DNA of 64,000 nt from Cyanobacteria bacterium UBA2855 (lineage in GTDB: Bacteria; Cyanobacteriota; Vampirovibrionia; Gastranaerophilales; Gastranaerophilaceae), in contig DEFJ01000025.1 of assembly GCA_002350725.1 (NCBI GenBank), positions 69,120-133,119 on the forward strand, read 5' to 3'. The notes under the pieces were generated by a model. It ran no database searches. It was given only the letters and a program-made list of their open reading frames with translations, and was not told where the DNA came from. Made by a program: the position numbers and the translations under genes. Below, piece by piece: positions 8,378 through 17,230 of this stretch (positions are counted from its first letter, which is position 1; every line of letters begins with the position of its first letter).

Positions 8378-9001
8378 ATGTTAAAATCACTAAAAGCATT
8401 CACACTTGCAGAAGTAATGGTAACTTTAGCGGTATTGGGAGTACTTGCATCATTGATGTTACCGATTATCGGTCAAGTCAGACCTAATAAAAGTAAAGCG
8501 CTATTTAAAAAAGCATACTTTGTTGCAGAACGTATGGTATACGAAATGGTAAATGATGAAGATTTATATCCGAATACCGGTACTTTTGTCGGTTTTGACA
8601 ACGTATCCGAAGTCACTTATCTGAGTCACGATTATGGTCACAAAACTGATAATACAAAACGAAACAGTAAGTTCTGTGAAATTTTTGCAAGAAAAGTAAA
8701 CACAACTTCCGACACAACGCACTGCGATGCAGCACACGCAGCATTTGGCGCGACTCCGTCATTTGAAACCACAGACGGAGTTGCATGGTATATGCCATTC
8801 AGTAATTTTTCAACAACACCACAAATTATCAGAGTTGATGTAAACGGAAGTAATCCTCCAAATTGCAGACAAACTGCGGGAAACGCAACATCTTGTAAAA
8901 ACCCTGACAGATTTGAGATTAAAGTTGAAAAAGATGGCAAGATTTTCGTAGATGGAATGAAAGAAATCGAATATCTTCAATCAAACGACTCTTTGAGATA
9001 A
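8378..9001 (+). CDS. Type IV pilin-like protein, single domain
   Basis: This 207-residue prepilin has the leader M-L-K-S-L-K-A cut before F8 and the mature Glu5 at residue 12, followed by the N-terminal helix. Its body shares an architecture with the protein at 15090-16427: an F-A-R helix, then P-S-F-x-[TS]-T-D-G-V-x-W, then V-D-V-N-G, a C...C-[KR]-x-P-D pair, and a strand starting with the residue pair [KN]-D-G or N-G. The two are clearly paralogues. A GAGG ribosome site precedes the ATG and a strong terminator follows. The C-terminus is much shorter than in the paralogue, ending shortly after the shared domain. Confidence 0.8.
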   Translation: MLKSLKAFTLAEVMVTLAVLGVLASLMLPIIGQVRPNKSKALFKKAYFVAERMVYEMVNDEDLYPNTGTFVGFDNVSEVTYLSHDYGHKTDNTKRNSKFCEIFARKVNTTSDTTHCDAAHAAFGATPSFETTDGVAWYMPFSNFSTTPQIIRVDVNGSNPPNCRQTAGNATSCKNPDRFEIKVEKDGKIFVDGMKEIEYLQSNDSLR

Positions 9002-9020
9002 TTTAATTTTTGAACAACGG

Positions 9021-9048
9021 AACGGGGTACTGTTTGTACCCCGTTTTT
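9021..9048 (+). terminator. Rho-independent terminator
   Basis: CGGGGTAC (9023-9030) pairs perfectly with GTACCCCG (9036-9043) around a 5-nt loop and is followed by TTTTT. It ends the pilin-like gene at 8378-9001. Confidence 0.9.
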
Positions 9049-9059
9049 GTGTATTTGGG

Positions 9060-9275
9060 TGTATATCTCATAATGGTATAATTCTTATTCCCCGTGAGGG
9101 GAAGGGGCAAAAGCTTCGTAGATATTTTTGTCAGCGTGGCAACGCTGACATACTGTGAGGGGAAGGAGTAAATAAGTTTCCACCCCGGATGGGAAACTTT
9201 GTAGGGTACAGTTCATCTGCCTCTAGGGGGAATAGTTCAAGATTTTAATTTGTCATCAGCAATGACAGGTTACGC
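9060..9275. repeat. Intergenic palindrome-rich repeat element
   Basis: This part of a 324-nt gene-free stretch has no coding potential. It holds the palindromic 18-mer TTCCCCGTGAGGGGAAGG (9088-9105), found identically at 55845-55862, and a partial second copy at 9155-9167. A perfect 9-bp hairpin follows (TGTCAGCGT 9129-9137 with ACGCTGACA 9142-9150). The region behaves like one copy of a dispersed intergenic element. Confidence 0.6.
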
Positions 9276-9305
9276 AAAAAGCCGATACAAATGTATCGGC
9301 TTTTT
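9276..9305 (-). terminator. Bidirectional terminator of the glycine-rich pseudopilin operon
   Basis: GCCGATAC (9281-9288) and GTATCGGC (9293-9300) form an 8-bp stem with a 4-nt loop, with five A before and five T after. It works in both directions and lies 20 nt past the stop at 9326. Confidence 0.9.
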
Positions 9306-9325
9306 ATATATTCGTTTTATCTAAA

Positions 9326-11896
9326 CTACCAAGTGATAATCAGAGCTCCGTCATATCCCGGAGTAGCAGGAATATTGCGGAATGAAGTTTTGCATGCCAC
9401 AGGTATTATATTATTCGGATCCGCACCCGCAGGAGCATGACCTGCATGGTACACGCTTGACTTGATTAATTCCCTATCTTCAAAGGTAATTATATTTTGA
9501 CCTGCCCAGCAGAAGTGTTCAACACCACCGCCATTACCGCCTTTACCGGAAAACTCCAAAATATCTTTTACTACATCATCACCAGCAAAAGATACCTCAA
9601 AAGATGAAAGAACAAAACTGAACATACCGCCAACTGAAGTTTTGCTTGGTTTTGCACCCTTTTCACCACTTGTATTTCTATACCAATTTATTGCTGAAGG
9701 ATTATTTTTCCAAGTTTTACACTGCGTATCCGAATCAAGTGTATTTGTTGTCATGCAAGTTTTTAATTTATTAAAATCCATAATTGCTTTATTGAACGGT
9801 GGCAGTTTACCTGTTGCTTCAGGTGCCGGCTGACTACCAACACCACCATCTCCGCCTTGGGCAGTCAATATATTACCAAAGGTAGTGTCAGAACCCTTCG
9901 AACCATTTTTACCTAAGTTAATTGTAGCCGCAGAACCGCCCCTGCCAACATTAATTGTTCTATCAATACCATTCAAGGAGCGAACAACAATCGTCTTAAA
10001 TTCACCCGGTTTACCATAGAAACCTTTTTTAAGAGTATTTTCATCGTATGTATCATGCCACTTGTATAAACCACTCAACTCTGCTTGAGATTCAGCTGTA
10101 TGGTAATGACGCATTAAACAATACCCTATTCTTGAGCTACTTGCACCTTTTCTGCAATCATAATGGAGTTTTTCACCCCCACTGCCGACACATCTGCCGT
10201 CAGTACCGGAATGACCCGTGGAAACAACTTCATCATAATAGAAAGTTTCGGATTTTCTTAAAATAGCATCTGCGGTAGTACCGTTATAAAGTTGTAAAGT
10301 CACAGACCGTCGTCTCAATGTATTACCTACAGCACCAGCAGGAGCACTTTCAGCGGTAATAGTATGTGGACCTACCGTAGATGTTGCAGAAGTACCAGTA
10401 TGAGCACTACCTGTACTTGTTCCACATACACCGATTCCATTACAGAATGAATATGGCATACTAGCAGACAATCCTTCATTTATATGAGGGCCATCAGGTG
10501 CGTTAGAAGCAGGTACTGTATTACTTGCACTATAACCTAATCCTAAATCTCCGGCAAGAGATGGTGTCGTGCAAAATTTTCCATGTCCAACACTATATGG
10601 ACTGTTCTGAGTAGATACCCCGTATGAAATAGTATCCGTTGTTGTATCAACATTACAAGTACCATCATATTCTAATTTTTGATATTCACCACCGTAAGGT
10701 GTAGTATCACACTTTATCTCATACCCTTCTGCAGTCTTTCCTGAAGTTTGCCCGTATGTACCACCTGATGCTGTTTCTGTCCAAGTAGTTGTTTTTGTAC
10801 CTGTTTTAGTTTTCACACAATCGTTCTCACAACCATTATGTTTCCATGTTTTAATAGGCTCATCCCATGCATCTTTTATTTTACAAGCAGGTATACCAGG
10901 AGCACAAGGGGAATATATATCTTCACTAGGGCCATAACAAGGTCCTGAATTACAACTGCTTTGACCCTTATAAATACAAGGATTTGAGCAAGGAATCACA
11001 GGACCGGGTTTTGAACCAGATATATATGAACCAGTACTATATTCAGCAGGATGATGTATATTACCTGTAACCACCTCACAATCATAGTATTGCCCATACG
11101 GATACAAACAATCATATACATCTTCTGTTTTTGAACATGTTGCAGAAGCACCGCCATAAGATGCGGTTCCACCAACAATACCTACAACGTTACCATCCGA
11201 ATCATAGGCATAACAAGTAGAACCACTTGTCGGTGAAACTGTGGTTTGACCCGTATATCCAGCGCAAAGAGTAACACTTGAACCCCCAGTACTATATGTT
11301 TTCCAAGATTTATGCTGCTGATTTAGAGGACACTCATGAGTTTCTTTACCGGTAGTAATTGAAGTATATGAAAGAGGACCCGCATTTCCTGAATCTGCAC
11401 TTTCTGCAAATGACCATATATGCCCCATATATGATTTTAACTCTGCCAAAGCGGCAGGAGTATTTTTTATACCTATTGCCTCTAATCCTGCTATGGTTAA
11501 ACCAAACGGATATAAAGTTTTATCGGTATTTGTATATGTTGTAGGCAATGTACCTGTATAACCGGCATCGCCACCGCCACCGCCGCCACCAATTGCAGTG
11601 ATTTGGAATAATGATGCTTTTGCCGGCGGGTCAAATACACAATTTGAAGTTTTACGAGGATAACCGGCAAGCATTTTTTGATTTATTCTACCGCTTCTAC
11701 GAGCTTCGTACAGGTGCCCATCATGGTAGTAACACATATATGTTCCATGGTTTGCAGCTGACGGCAAATGTAAATGCTTCTTAGTTACAATTGGAACGGA
11801 TGCCGCGACAATCAATGATGCAATTACTAACAACATCATCAATTCAACCATTGAAAAGGCTTTTTTTATTCTGTATTTTGGTTTGTTAAAAAACAT
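9326..11896 (-). CDS. Giant glycine-rich pseudopilin-like protein, with Cys-rich insert
   Basis: This 856-residue protein has a prepilin signal: K-K-A cut before F14, Glu at 18, then a hydrophobic helix. It shares a plan with the two upstream genes. A Y-M-C-Y-Y strand is followed by a C-V-F-D-P-P segment, a run of Gly ahead of a beta-rich body, and a terminus G-A-L-I-I-T-W. Between about residues 190 and 480 lies an insertion unusually rich in Cys, Tyr, Gly and Thr that the paralogues lack. Ordinary pilins are under 200 residues. The Gly-rich body recalls receptor-binding tips of phage tail adhesins. It is last in the operon, 21 nt after its neighbour. Function is unknown; a pilus-tip or surface adhesin is likely. 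Confidence 0.7.
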   Translation of the reverse strand: MFFNKPKYRIKKAFSMVELMMLLVIASLIVAASVPIVTKKHLHLPSAANHGTYMCYYHDGHLYEARRSGRINQKMLAGYPRKTSNCVFDPPAKASLFQITAIGGGGGGGDAGYTGTLPTTYTNTDKTLYPFGLTIAGLEAIGIKNTPAALAELKSYMGHIWSFAESADSGNAGPLSYTSITTGKETHECPLNQQHKSWKTYSTGGSSVTLCAGYTGQTTVSPTSGSTCYAYDSDGNVVGIVGGTASYGGASATCSKTEDVYDCLYPYGQYYDCEVVTGNIHHPAEYSTGSYISGSKPGPVIPCSNPCIYKGQSSCNSGPCYGPSEDIYSPCAPGIPACKIKDAWDEPIKTWKHNGCENDCVKTKTGTKTTTWTETASGGTYGQTSGKTAEGYEIKCDTTPYGGEYQKLEYDGTCNVDTTTDTISYGVSTQNSPYSVGHGKFCTTPSLAGDLGLGYSASNTVPASNAPDGPHINEGLSASMPYSFCNGIGVCGTSTGSAHTGTSATSTVGPHTITAESAPAGAVGNTLRRRSVTLQLYNGTTADAILRKSETFYYDEVVSTGHSGTDGRCVGSGGEKLHYDCRKGASSSRIGYCLMRHYHTAESQAELSGLYKWHDTYDENTLKKGFYGKPGEFKTIVVRSLNGIDRTINVGRGGSAATINLGKNGSKGSDTTFGNILTAQGGDGGVGSQPAPEATGKLPPFNKAIMDFNKLKTCMTTNTLDSDTQCKTWKNNPSAINWYRNTSGEKGAKPSKTSVGGMFSFVLSSFEVSFAGDDVVKDILEFSGKGGNGGGVEHFCWAGQNIITFEDRELIKSSVYHAGHAPAGADPNNIIPVACKTSFRNIPATPGYDGALIITW

Positions 11897-11917
11897 ATAT
11901 TTATATCCTTTCGATTA

Positions 11918-13009
11918 TTACCACGAAACAAGTATTGCTCCATGTTTACCTGCTTGACGACCTGCATTACCACCATTACCAGGTTGCACACCTGCTAGGT
12001 TATTATATCCCATCATTGATGCATATTTTGTCAACGAAGAATTAGCACCAATAGCTCCATTATCGGGAATATCAAGGAGAATTTCCATCTTATACCTTGA
12101 AGGACACATAGGATCATTCATCCCTTGCAATGCGGCAAAAGAGCAAGAAGTATCACTGAGAAAATCTTGTCCTAAATCAACCCAACGGCCGACTTCTTGA
12201 TATTCCCATATATTTTTTGTCCCAGGTTTTAACCTGGAAATTGGTTTGGAAGCATTGCTAGGGGTTTGCAGTATTGTTTTATATCGCTGCAAACTGCCTG
12301 GATATGAAGGTAATGTATCATCTGAATATACAAAAGTTTTTTCTATAATGTTTGCAGAAGTTTCACAAAATTCTACGTGAATTAAACCGTCAACACTATC
12401 TTTCCACGCTCTTGGCACATATGAACAACCGAATGCTATAACCGAAGGACCCATGTGTCCTGAGATATAGACATCCTTAATATCAGAAAACTTGGTATTT
12501 TCAGCCGTTGCAAGATCATTTCCGCCTTGAACTTCAACAATATTTGTAATATCATTTCCTATTCTGACAAATGACGGATATCCGTCACTATGTGCAGATG
12601 TTGAGCCTCCTTTTCCCGGGTACAAGCGATAAATATTCTTAGGAGTAGGGAAAAAAGCACTTGTATATTGACCGGCACCACCACCAGTAGATGCGCCTCC
12701 ACGCGCACCCCCTCCTACAACATTAAATATTAAATATTTTACATACTGATCAGGTCTAAATTCGCAAAAACTCCCGCTTTCTGGTTTTGGATCATTTTCC
12801 CTGCCTGCAGAAATAGTTCTTGAATATAATTGATTGCCAACATAATAGCATTCAAAACCGCCATGAGCCTCTGCGCTGATTTTTGGCTTTGACTTATGAG
12901 GAATAACGCTTGCCATAACCGCAACGAAAATTGAAACAATAGACATTACGACCAATGCTTCAAAAAGTGAAAAACCTAATTTATCTTTTAAAAAATCTTT
13001 TTTTACCAT
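11918..13009 (-). CDS. Glycine-rich pseudopilin-like protein (middle of three)
   Basis: From the ATG at 13009 this is a 363-residue protein. That start gives a normal prepilin leader (G12 cut before F13, Glu at 17). An upstream in-frame start at 13051 would place the leader deep inside the previous gene. The start codon overlaps the stop of the preceding gene by 7 nt. Shared paralogue features are F-E-C-Y-Y, C-E-F-R-P, V-V-G-G-G-A-R-G-G, L-Y-P-G-K-G-G, and the terminus G-A-I-L-V-S-W. It is the shortest member and close to the minimal form of the family. It is probably membrane-inserted and then exported by a type II/IV pilus-type system encoded elsewhere. Confidence 0.7.
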   Translation of the reverse strand: MVKKDFLKDKLGFSLFEALVVMSIVSIFVAVMASVIPHKSKPKISAEAHGGFECYYVGNQLYSRTISAGRENDPKPESGSFCEFRPDQYVKYLIFNVVGGGARGGASTGGGAGQYTSAFFPTPKNIYRLYPGKGGSTSAHSDGYPSFVRIGNDITNIVEVQGGNDLATAENTKFSDIKDVYISGHMGPSVIAFGCSYVPRAWKDSVDGLIHVEFCETSANIIEKTFVYSDDTLPSYPGSLQRYKTILQTPSNASKPISRLKPGTKNIWEYQEVGRWVDLGQDFLSDTSCSFAALQGMNDPMCPSRYKMEILLDIPDNGAIGANSSLTKYASMMGYNNLAGVQPGNGGNAGRQAGKHGAILVSW

Positions 13010-14724
13010 AGTATTACCACCGCTCCATCGCCGCCTTGTTTTGGTCTGCACAGTCCTTTACCCAGATCATAATCTGTACTTCCCGAAGAACACGGGGTAG
13101 TAAGACCATTCTTACCGGTGTATTCATAACCACCCGATACAGAACATCGAATATGATTTGAATTTGTTGGGATTGATTCTGTCACATAAAATTGTGAATT
13201 ATAATAAGGTGCAACCAAATTAGGAACAAAACTATCAGGATGAACTTTATACACTGAAGTTAAAGCCTCAGGAAAATTTTTATCAGTAGATTCCAACACG
13301 TAAGAAGCTCCTGATCTTCTGTATACATATCTTGCACATCGTCCACCTGCTATACTTTTACAAGGCAACTGCAAATTTGAACGATTCATATTTCCTACAG
13401 CACAATAAAAACGAGAAGGGACACTCGTTACAGAATCAGGATAACAAATTGCCGAAATATTCATTGTCGAACGAGTAACCCAAACATCTCCACCATAAGA
13501 AGCTTGCGGATTAGAATTAACATTCGTGCAAGAAGCAGACCCATCATTATACATATTTGCATCTATATGTTGACTTATAGGTACCCAATTTGTACCAACA
13601 ATACCCGCGTCAGGTCCTGAAAAATTATCAAATTCATGAATCATAAAGCCCGAATGAGAATTTTTAAGAGTTGCAGATAACTTAGGAAAATTACTTGCAC
13701 CATTTCCTCCGTCTCCTGCATCTTCTGGAACTCTAGTAGCAAGTTCTGTTTGTTTATTTATTTTGTCAATAACATCTCTAAAACCTGAAGTTTTTGCTTT
13801 AACATCAGGATATGCGCTTACCCCATAATCTGATAATTTACCTCCTCTCAATTGAACCGCAGACGAAAGATTAATTGGGATATTACTTGAATCAAGAACC
13901 GTAGCACCACTGCCACCTCTTGCATATATTATATTACATGCAGCATTTGAATCATCCTTATTGCACACAGAACCGGATTTAACAACCTGAACAACAGTGT
14001 TTTGTCCATTTCCACCATTCTGGTTATAAGCTTTTAAATCTCCGCCTTTACCTGGATATAAATAGAATTTTCGCGCATCAATCGGAAGTGACGGGAAAAA
14101 CATTGAAGCCACTTCCCCTGCAGCCCCGGCTTTACGGTATTTTAAATCTATCTGTTTAACAATAACATTTGTAGGATATGTATTTTTCTCATCAGAACTA
14201 GCATCTTCAATGTGATAAGTTGATTTTAACCCGGAATTTGATCTTACTTTACTGATAAATTTTACAAACCACTTTGACCAGTTAGTTTCTACACCTTTAT
14301 CATAGTCAATATATGCAACATTTAAATACGGATTACCCACGGAACCATTCTGTAGGACTCCGCCGGCGCCGCCTCCACCGACTGCGTGAATCATTATATA
14401 CGGATATGTAACAGGAGGGATGAACTCACATTTATCTCCATTTACATACCCTTCTTTAATTAAAGGAGCTCCTCCAGCTCTATCTTGTGCACTGTAGTAT
14501 TTTAATCTTTTCACAGGAGCCCCACCTGCGCCAGCATTTTGTACTTCCCAATAACACTCATATCTACCGTGATAAACCTTTACTTCCTTGACTTTGAAAA
14601 GTTTTTTTGTCGCTTGAGGCAAAGAAAGCAACACTACAGATATAATCAACAAAACAATCAACATTTCTGCCAACGTGTATGCAGAAAATGTTTTGTTTTC
14701 ATCTTTATTCATAAATCCAAACAT
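13003..14724 (-). CDS. Glycine-rich pseudopilin-like protein (first of three)
   Basis: This 573-residue protein has a prepilin-like start in which the site falls before Y16 (S-A cut, then Y-T-L-A-E), with Tyr where Phe is usual. The shared elements are Y-E-C-Y-W, C-E-F-I-P-P, H-A-V-G-G-G-G-A-G-G, L-Y-P-G-K-G-G, and the terminus G-A-V-V-I-L-W. It leads a three-gene operon with a promoter at 14826-14854 and a good GAGGT ribosome site. A small open frame lies in its leader. The next gene's start overlaps its stop, so the three products are probably made in fixed proportion. Confidence 0.7.
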   Translation of the reverse strand: MFGFMNKDENKTFSAYTLAEMLIVLLIISVVLLSLPQATKKLFKVKEVKVYHGRYECYWEVQNAGAGGAPVKRLKYYSAQDRAGGAPLIKEGYVNGDKCEFIPPVTYPYIMIHAVGGGGAGGVLQNGSVGNPYLNVAYIDYDKGVETNWSKWFVKFISKVRSNSGLKSTYHIEDASSDEKNTYPTNVIVKQIDLKYRKAGAAGEVASMFFPSLPIDARKFYLYPGKGGDLKAYNQNGGNGQNTVVQVVKSGSVCNKDDSNAACNIIYARGGSGATVLDSSNIPINLSSAVQLRGGKLSDYGVSAYPDVKAKTSGFRDVIDKINKQTELATRVPEDAGDGGNGASNFPKLSATLKNSHSGFMIHEFDNFSGPDAGIVGTNWVPISQHIDANMYNDGSASCTNVNSNPQASYGGDVWVTRSTMNISAICYPDSVTSVPSRFYCAVGNMNRSNLQLPCKSIAGGRCARYVYRRSGASYVLESTDKNFPEALTSVYKVHPDSFVPNLVAPYYNSQFYVTESIPTNSNHIRCSVSGGYEYTGKNGLTTPCSSGSTDYDLGKGLCRPKQGGDGAVVILW

Positions 14725-14733
14725 TATCAGACC

Positions 14734-14781
14734 TCATTTATACCCAAACTCACTTGAAAAACGGCCTTGTCCTCCTGCCAT
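14734..14781 (-). CDS. Possible 15-residue leader peptide
   Basis: An open frame of ATG plus 14 codons and TGA (M-A-G-G-Q-G-R-F-S-S-E-F-G-Y-K) lies in the leader of the pseudopilin operon and ends 9 nt before its ATG. GAGGA directly abuts the ATG, which is too close for an ideal ribosome site. It may be chance. Confidence 0.25.
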   Translation of the reverse strand: MAGGQGRFSSEFGYK

Positions 14782-14825
14782 TCCTCGTGTTTATTATTGT
14801 ACAGATTACACTGTACCGTATTTTA

Positions 14826-14854
14826 ATAATACCATATTTTTAGCATTATTTCAA
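14826..14854 (-). promoter_or_regulatory. Promoter of the glycine-rich pseudopilin operon
   Basis: On the minus strand: -35 TTGAAA (14854-14849), 17-nt spacer, -10 TATTAT (14831-14826). The transcript would have a leader of about 95 nt containing a small hairpin in which GTACAG pairs with CTGTAC. The rest of the 365-nt gap between this operon and the gene at 15090 is AT-rich and shows nothing else. Confidence 0.6.
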
Positions 14855-15026
14855 GGGGTTTTGACATTAATTTCAACTTTTCGAATGTACTTTAAGCAAT
14901 ATTTTTAGCTTTGACATCAGAATATTAAGACATATTAATATATACAAAACAAATACTATATGTATAATTTCCGTTACAAAACTTCAAAATTAATTCTAAA
15001 AATTTAATACTTATTATTGATTACAA

Positions 15027-15055
15027 TTGAAAGAATTTAGCATATATGATATAAT
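15027..15055 (+). promoter_or_regulatory. Promoter of the two-part pilin-like gene
   Basis: -35 TTGAAA (15027-15032), 17-nt spacer, -10 TATAAT (15050-15055). The predicted start of transcription is about 28 nt before the ATG at 15090. Confidence 0.7.
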
Positions 15056-15089
15056 AATAAACGTAAACCTAAAACGAGGAGATAGTCGG

Positions 15090-16427
15090 ATGTTTTTGGA
15101 TAAAAAATCTGGTATGAAAAATGCATTCACGATGGCAGAAGTTCTTATAACAATAGGGATTATCGGGATATTAGCTGCGATTACAATGCCTATGGTAATC
15201 CATTCTTTGCCAACAAAAGAAGAAGAAATGCACAAAAAAATGTCATATTTAATTGAACAAATTGCAACACAATTGGTAGATAACGAAGCTTACTACCCGA
15301 AGTCAAACGATATAACAAAAATAGGATTTCAAAATACTGATGAAGTAACTGTAGACGGTATAAAATACAGCGGAAATCAAAAGTTCTGCAGACTGTTTGC
15401 AAGACAAATGAATACAATGGGCAATGTTGTATGTTCTAATATGAACATCCACGATGCCGGAACTGCCCCATCCTTTAGATCTACGGACGGAGTTGATTGG
15501 TGGATTCCGCAAACTACTTTCAAAGAAACAACTAACGGACAAACTAAAGGATTTTTGAAAATAAAAGTAGACGTTAACGGATATACTAACGGAGGTAACT
15601 GCATGGTAAAAAGCGGCACTTGCAGAAAACCCGATACATTCTACTATTATATTAAATCTAACGGCTCGGTTACATTGAATAACCCTGTTGCCGATGAGGA
15701 CAGAACGTATAGAATAGTTCCGACAATTACTACAAGAAATGCCGATGGGGTTATCATCAGTCAGGTTGAAGGGATTAAAAGTGGAAGTAACGAAATTGCC
15801 ATTGCAGAAATAAACCCTACAACCGGAGCATACGGCACATTCAGCACCAGCGAAGGAAGTTTTAACAACCTTAGAAATGACAGAAGCTATATGCTGAGAG
15901 CTCAACCTACAACGAATTATTTGTCTAACTGGAGTACAAAAAACGCTAATGAAACATACGGTTACAAAAAAGTCAGACCTGTAAAGATTAAAACTGAAGT
16001 AAACGTTGAATTTAAACAAATAAAAAAATATTGCATTAGCCTTAAAGTAGACTGCCCTAGTGGCGGCACAGGTTGTTTATCTTCAAAAATATTCAGATAT
16101 AATTGCAAATATAATGATGTAGGTCTTGGTAACGGAGAATATTCAAAACCAAGCCAGAATTTGGATAATTATGATTATGAAACTCCGGGGAACGGAAGAG
16201 GTCGTTATAAATATCAATGTTCTTCCGCAACAACATTGCCTCAACATCCTACAAAATCTAATTATTTGCAAAAATGTGACTTGGATCCGGGTGATTATAT
16301 GATTGAAGTCAGACCGTCATCAGGCTTAAAGGTATTTCCGTCCATTGAAGGTCACAACTACTACAAACAGAATATCCGTTTAGGAACAAAAGATTTAGAG
16401 GATTTTGAAGTTAATATCGGATATTAA
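15090..16427 (+). CDS. Pilin-like protein with C-terminal beta-sandwich extension
   Basis: From ATG 15090 (AGGAG ribosome site) the protein has 445 residues. The leader is cut before F13 and Glu is at 17, in the motif A-F-T-M-A-E-V-L-I-T-I-G-I-I-G typical of this lineage's pilin-like proteins. The first ~200 residues are paralogous to the 207-residue protein at 8378. The added C-terminal half contains Cys pairs (C-I-S-L-K-V-D-C, then Y-N-C-K-Y) and a G-D-Y-M-I-E-V-R-P strand like Cna-B/carboxypeptidase regulatory folds. An upstream in-frame ATG at 15027 is rejected because it overlaps the promoter -35 box. Confidence 0.75.
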   Translation: MFLDKKSGMKNAFTMAEVLITIGIIGILAAITMPMVIHSLPTKEEEMHKKMSYLIEQIATQLVDNEAYYPKSNDITKIGFQNTDEVTVDGIKYSGNQKFCRLFARQMNTMGNVVCSNMNIHDAGTAPSFRSTDGVDWWIPQTTFKETTNGQTKGFLKIKVDVNGYTNGGNCMVKSGTCRKPDTFYYYIKSNGSVTLNNPVADEDRTYRIVPTITTRNADGVIISQVEGIKSGSNEIAIAEINPTTGAYGTFSTSEGSFNNLRNDRSYMLRAQPTTNYLSNWSTKNANETYGYKKVRPVKIKTEVNVEFKQIKKYCISLKVDCPSGGTGCLSSKIFRYNCKYNDVGLGNGEYSKPSQNLDNYDYETPGNGRGRYKYQCSSATTLPQHPTKSNYLQKCDLDPGDYMIEVRPSSGLKVFPSIEGHNYYKQNIRLGTKDLEDFEVNIGY

Positions 16428-16446
16428 TAAAATAAAAAACATTATA

Positions 16447-16480
16447 AATAGGATAAGATTGAGCCTTATCCTATTTTTTT
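16447..16480. terminator. Terminator between convergent genes
   Basis: AATAGGATAAG (16447-16457) pairs with CTTATCCTATT (16465-16475) around 7 nt, followed by T residues. It ends the plus-strand pilin-like gene; on the minus strand the A-rich flank is weaker. Confidence 0.85.
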
Positions 16481-16498
16481 ACGCATAAAAATAGCATT

Positions 16499-17107
16499 TT
16501 AAATAGAATCGTTTTTAACAGATTTTATTTTTAGCTTAATATCATCACCAACATGCTTTTTATAATTTATACCATGAGTTAATTGCCCCATAGTCCTGCC
16601 AAAAGCATAGCTTGTAGGTCCAACTACAATAAGCCCGACAATAGATACGGATTCCACAACTATTACAACTGCACCCGTAACGCCAACAATTATAGCTACA
16701 GGAAATGACACAATACCTTTACCGATATTTCCCATTGCAGAACCTTTTAAAACGTGTCTTTTTGTGGAAGCCTTAATTTTATATTCTTTTCCGTCAGGTA
16801 ATATCATTTTGTTTATTTTGATAACAGCTTTCGCTCTCCTATAAGCCCAACGACCTTTTTTAAAATGCTTAACTTCACCGCTAAATATTGTTCCTGCAGG
16901 AATTACAACATCATCTATTTTATAATCTTCAGTTGAAACAAATTGTACAACCTGACCTTTTGAAGCCTCATTTGCATTAAACTCGGTCTTGAACTCTGCA
17001 TTAATAACTTGACTTGTATTGTAATCCTCACCCTCAGCCAATGCAGGTAAATATGTAAAATTCATCATACTAAACACTAACAAACAAGAAAACAATCTTT
17101 TAATCAT
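16499..17107 (-). CDS. Exported TrbI-like domain protein
   Basis: This 202-residue protein has a signal peptide (1-24, ending A-L-A). Its core (F-N-A-N-E-A-S-K-G-Q-V-V-Q-F-V, then V-V-I-P-A-G-T-I-F-S-G-E-V) matches the TrbI-like domain of the 359-residue protein at 5781-6860. A hydrophobic segment at about 128-160 (V-A-I-I-V-G-V-T-G-A-V-V-I-V) and then a basic C-terminus follow. It looks like a short relative of the same envelope family. Its role is unknown. It stands alone, with an AAGGATT ribosome site and no obvious operon partner. Confidence 0.55.
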   Translation of the reverse strand: MIKRLFSCLLVFSMMNFTYLPALAEGEDYNTSQVINAEFKTEFNANEASKGQVVQFVSTEDYKIDDVVIPAGTIFSGEVKHFKKGRWAYRRAKAVIKINKMILPDGKEYKIKASTKRHVLKGSAMGNIGKGIVSFPVAIIVGVTGAVVIVVESVSIVGLIVVGPTSYAFGRTMGQLTHGINYKKHVGDDIKLKIKSVKNDSI

Positions 17108-17230
17108 ACTTAATCCTTTTATAATATTATTACCTTATAAATACAACAAAAAGAAAACAAATACAAATATTTTATTTACTCAGCACAATTAATTCTTCTG
17201 CTCCATAATACATTTGCATAATATTTAATC

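Noticed and set aside
9326..14724. Prophage tail-fibre cluster
   Set aside because: The glycine-rich bodies recall phage adhesins, but every protein has a prepilin leader and no phage structural or replication genes are present.
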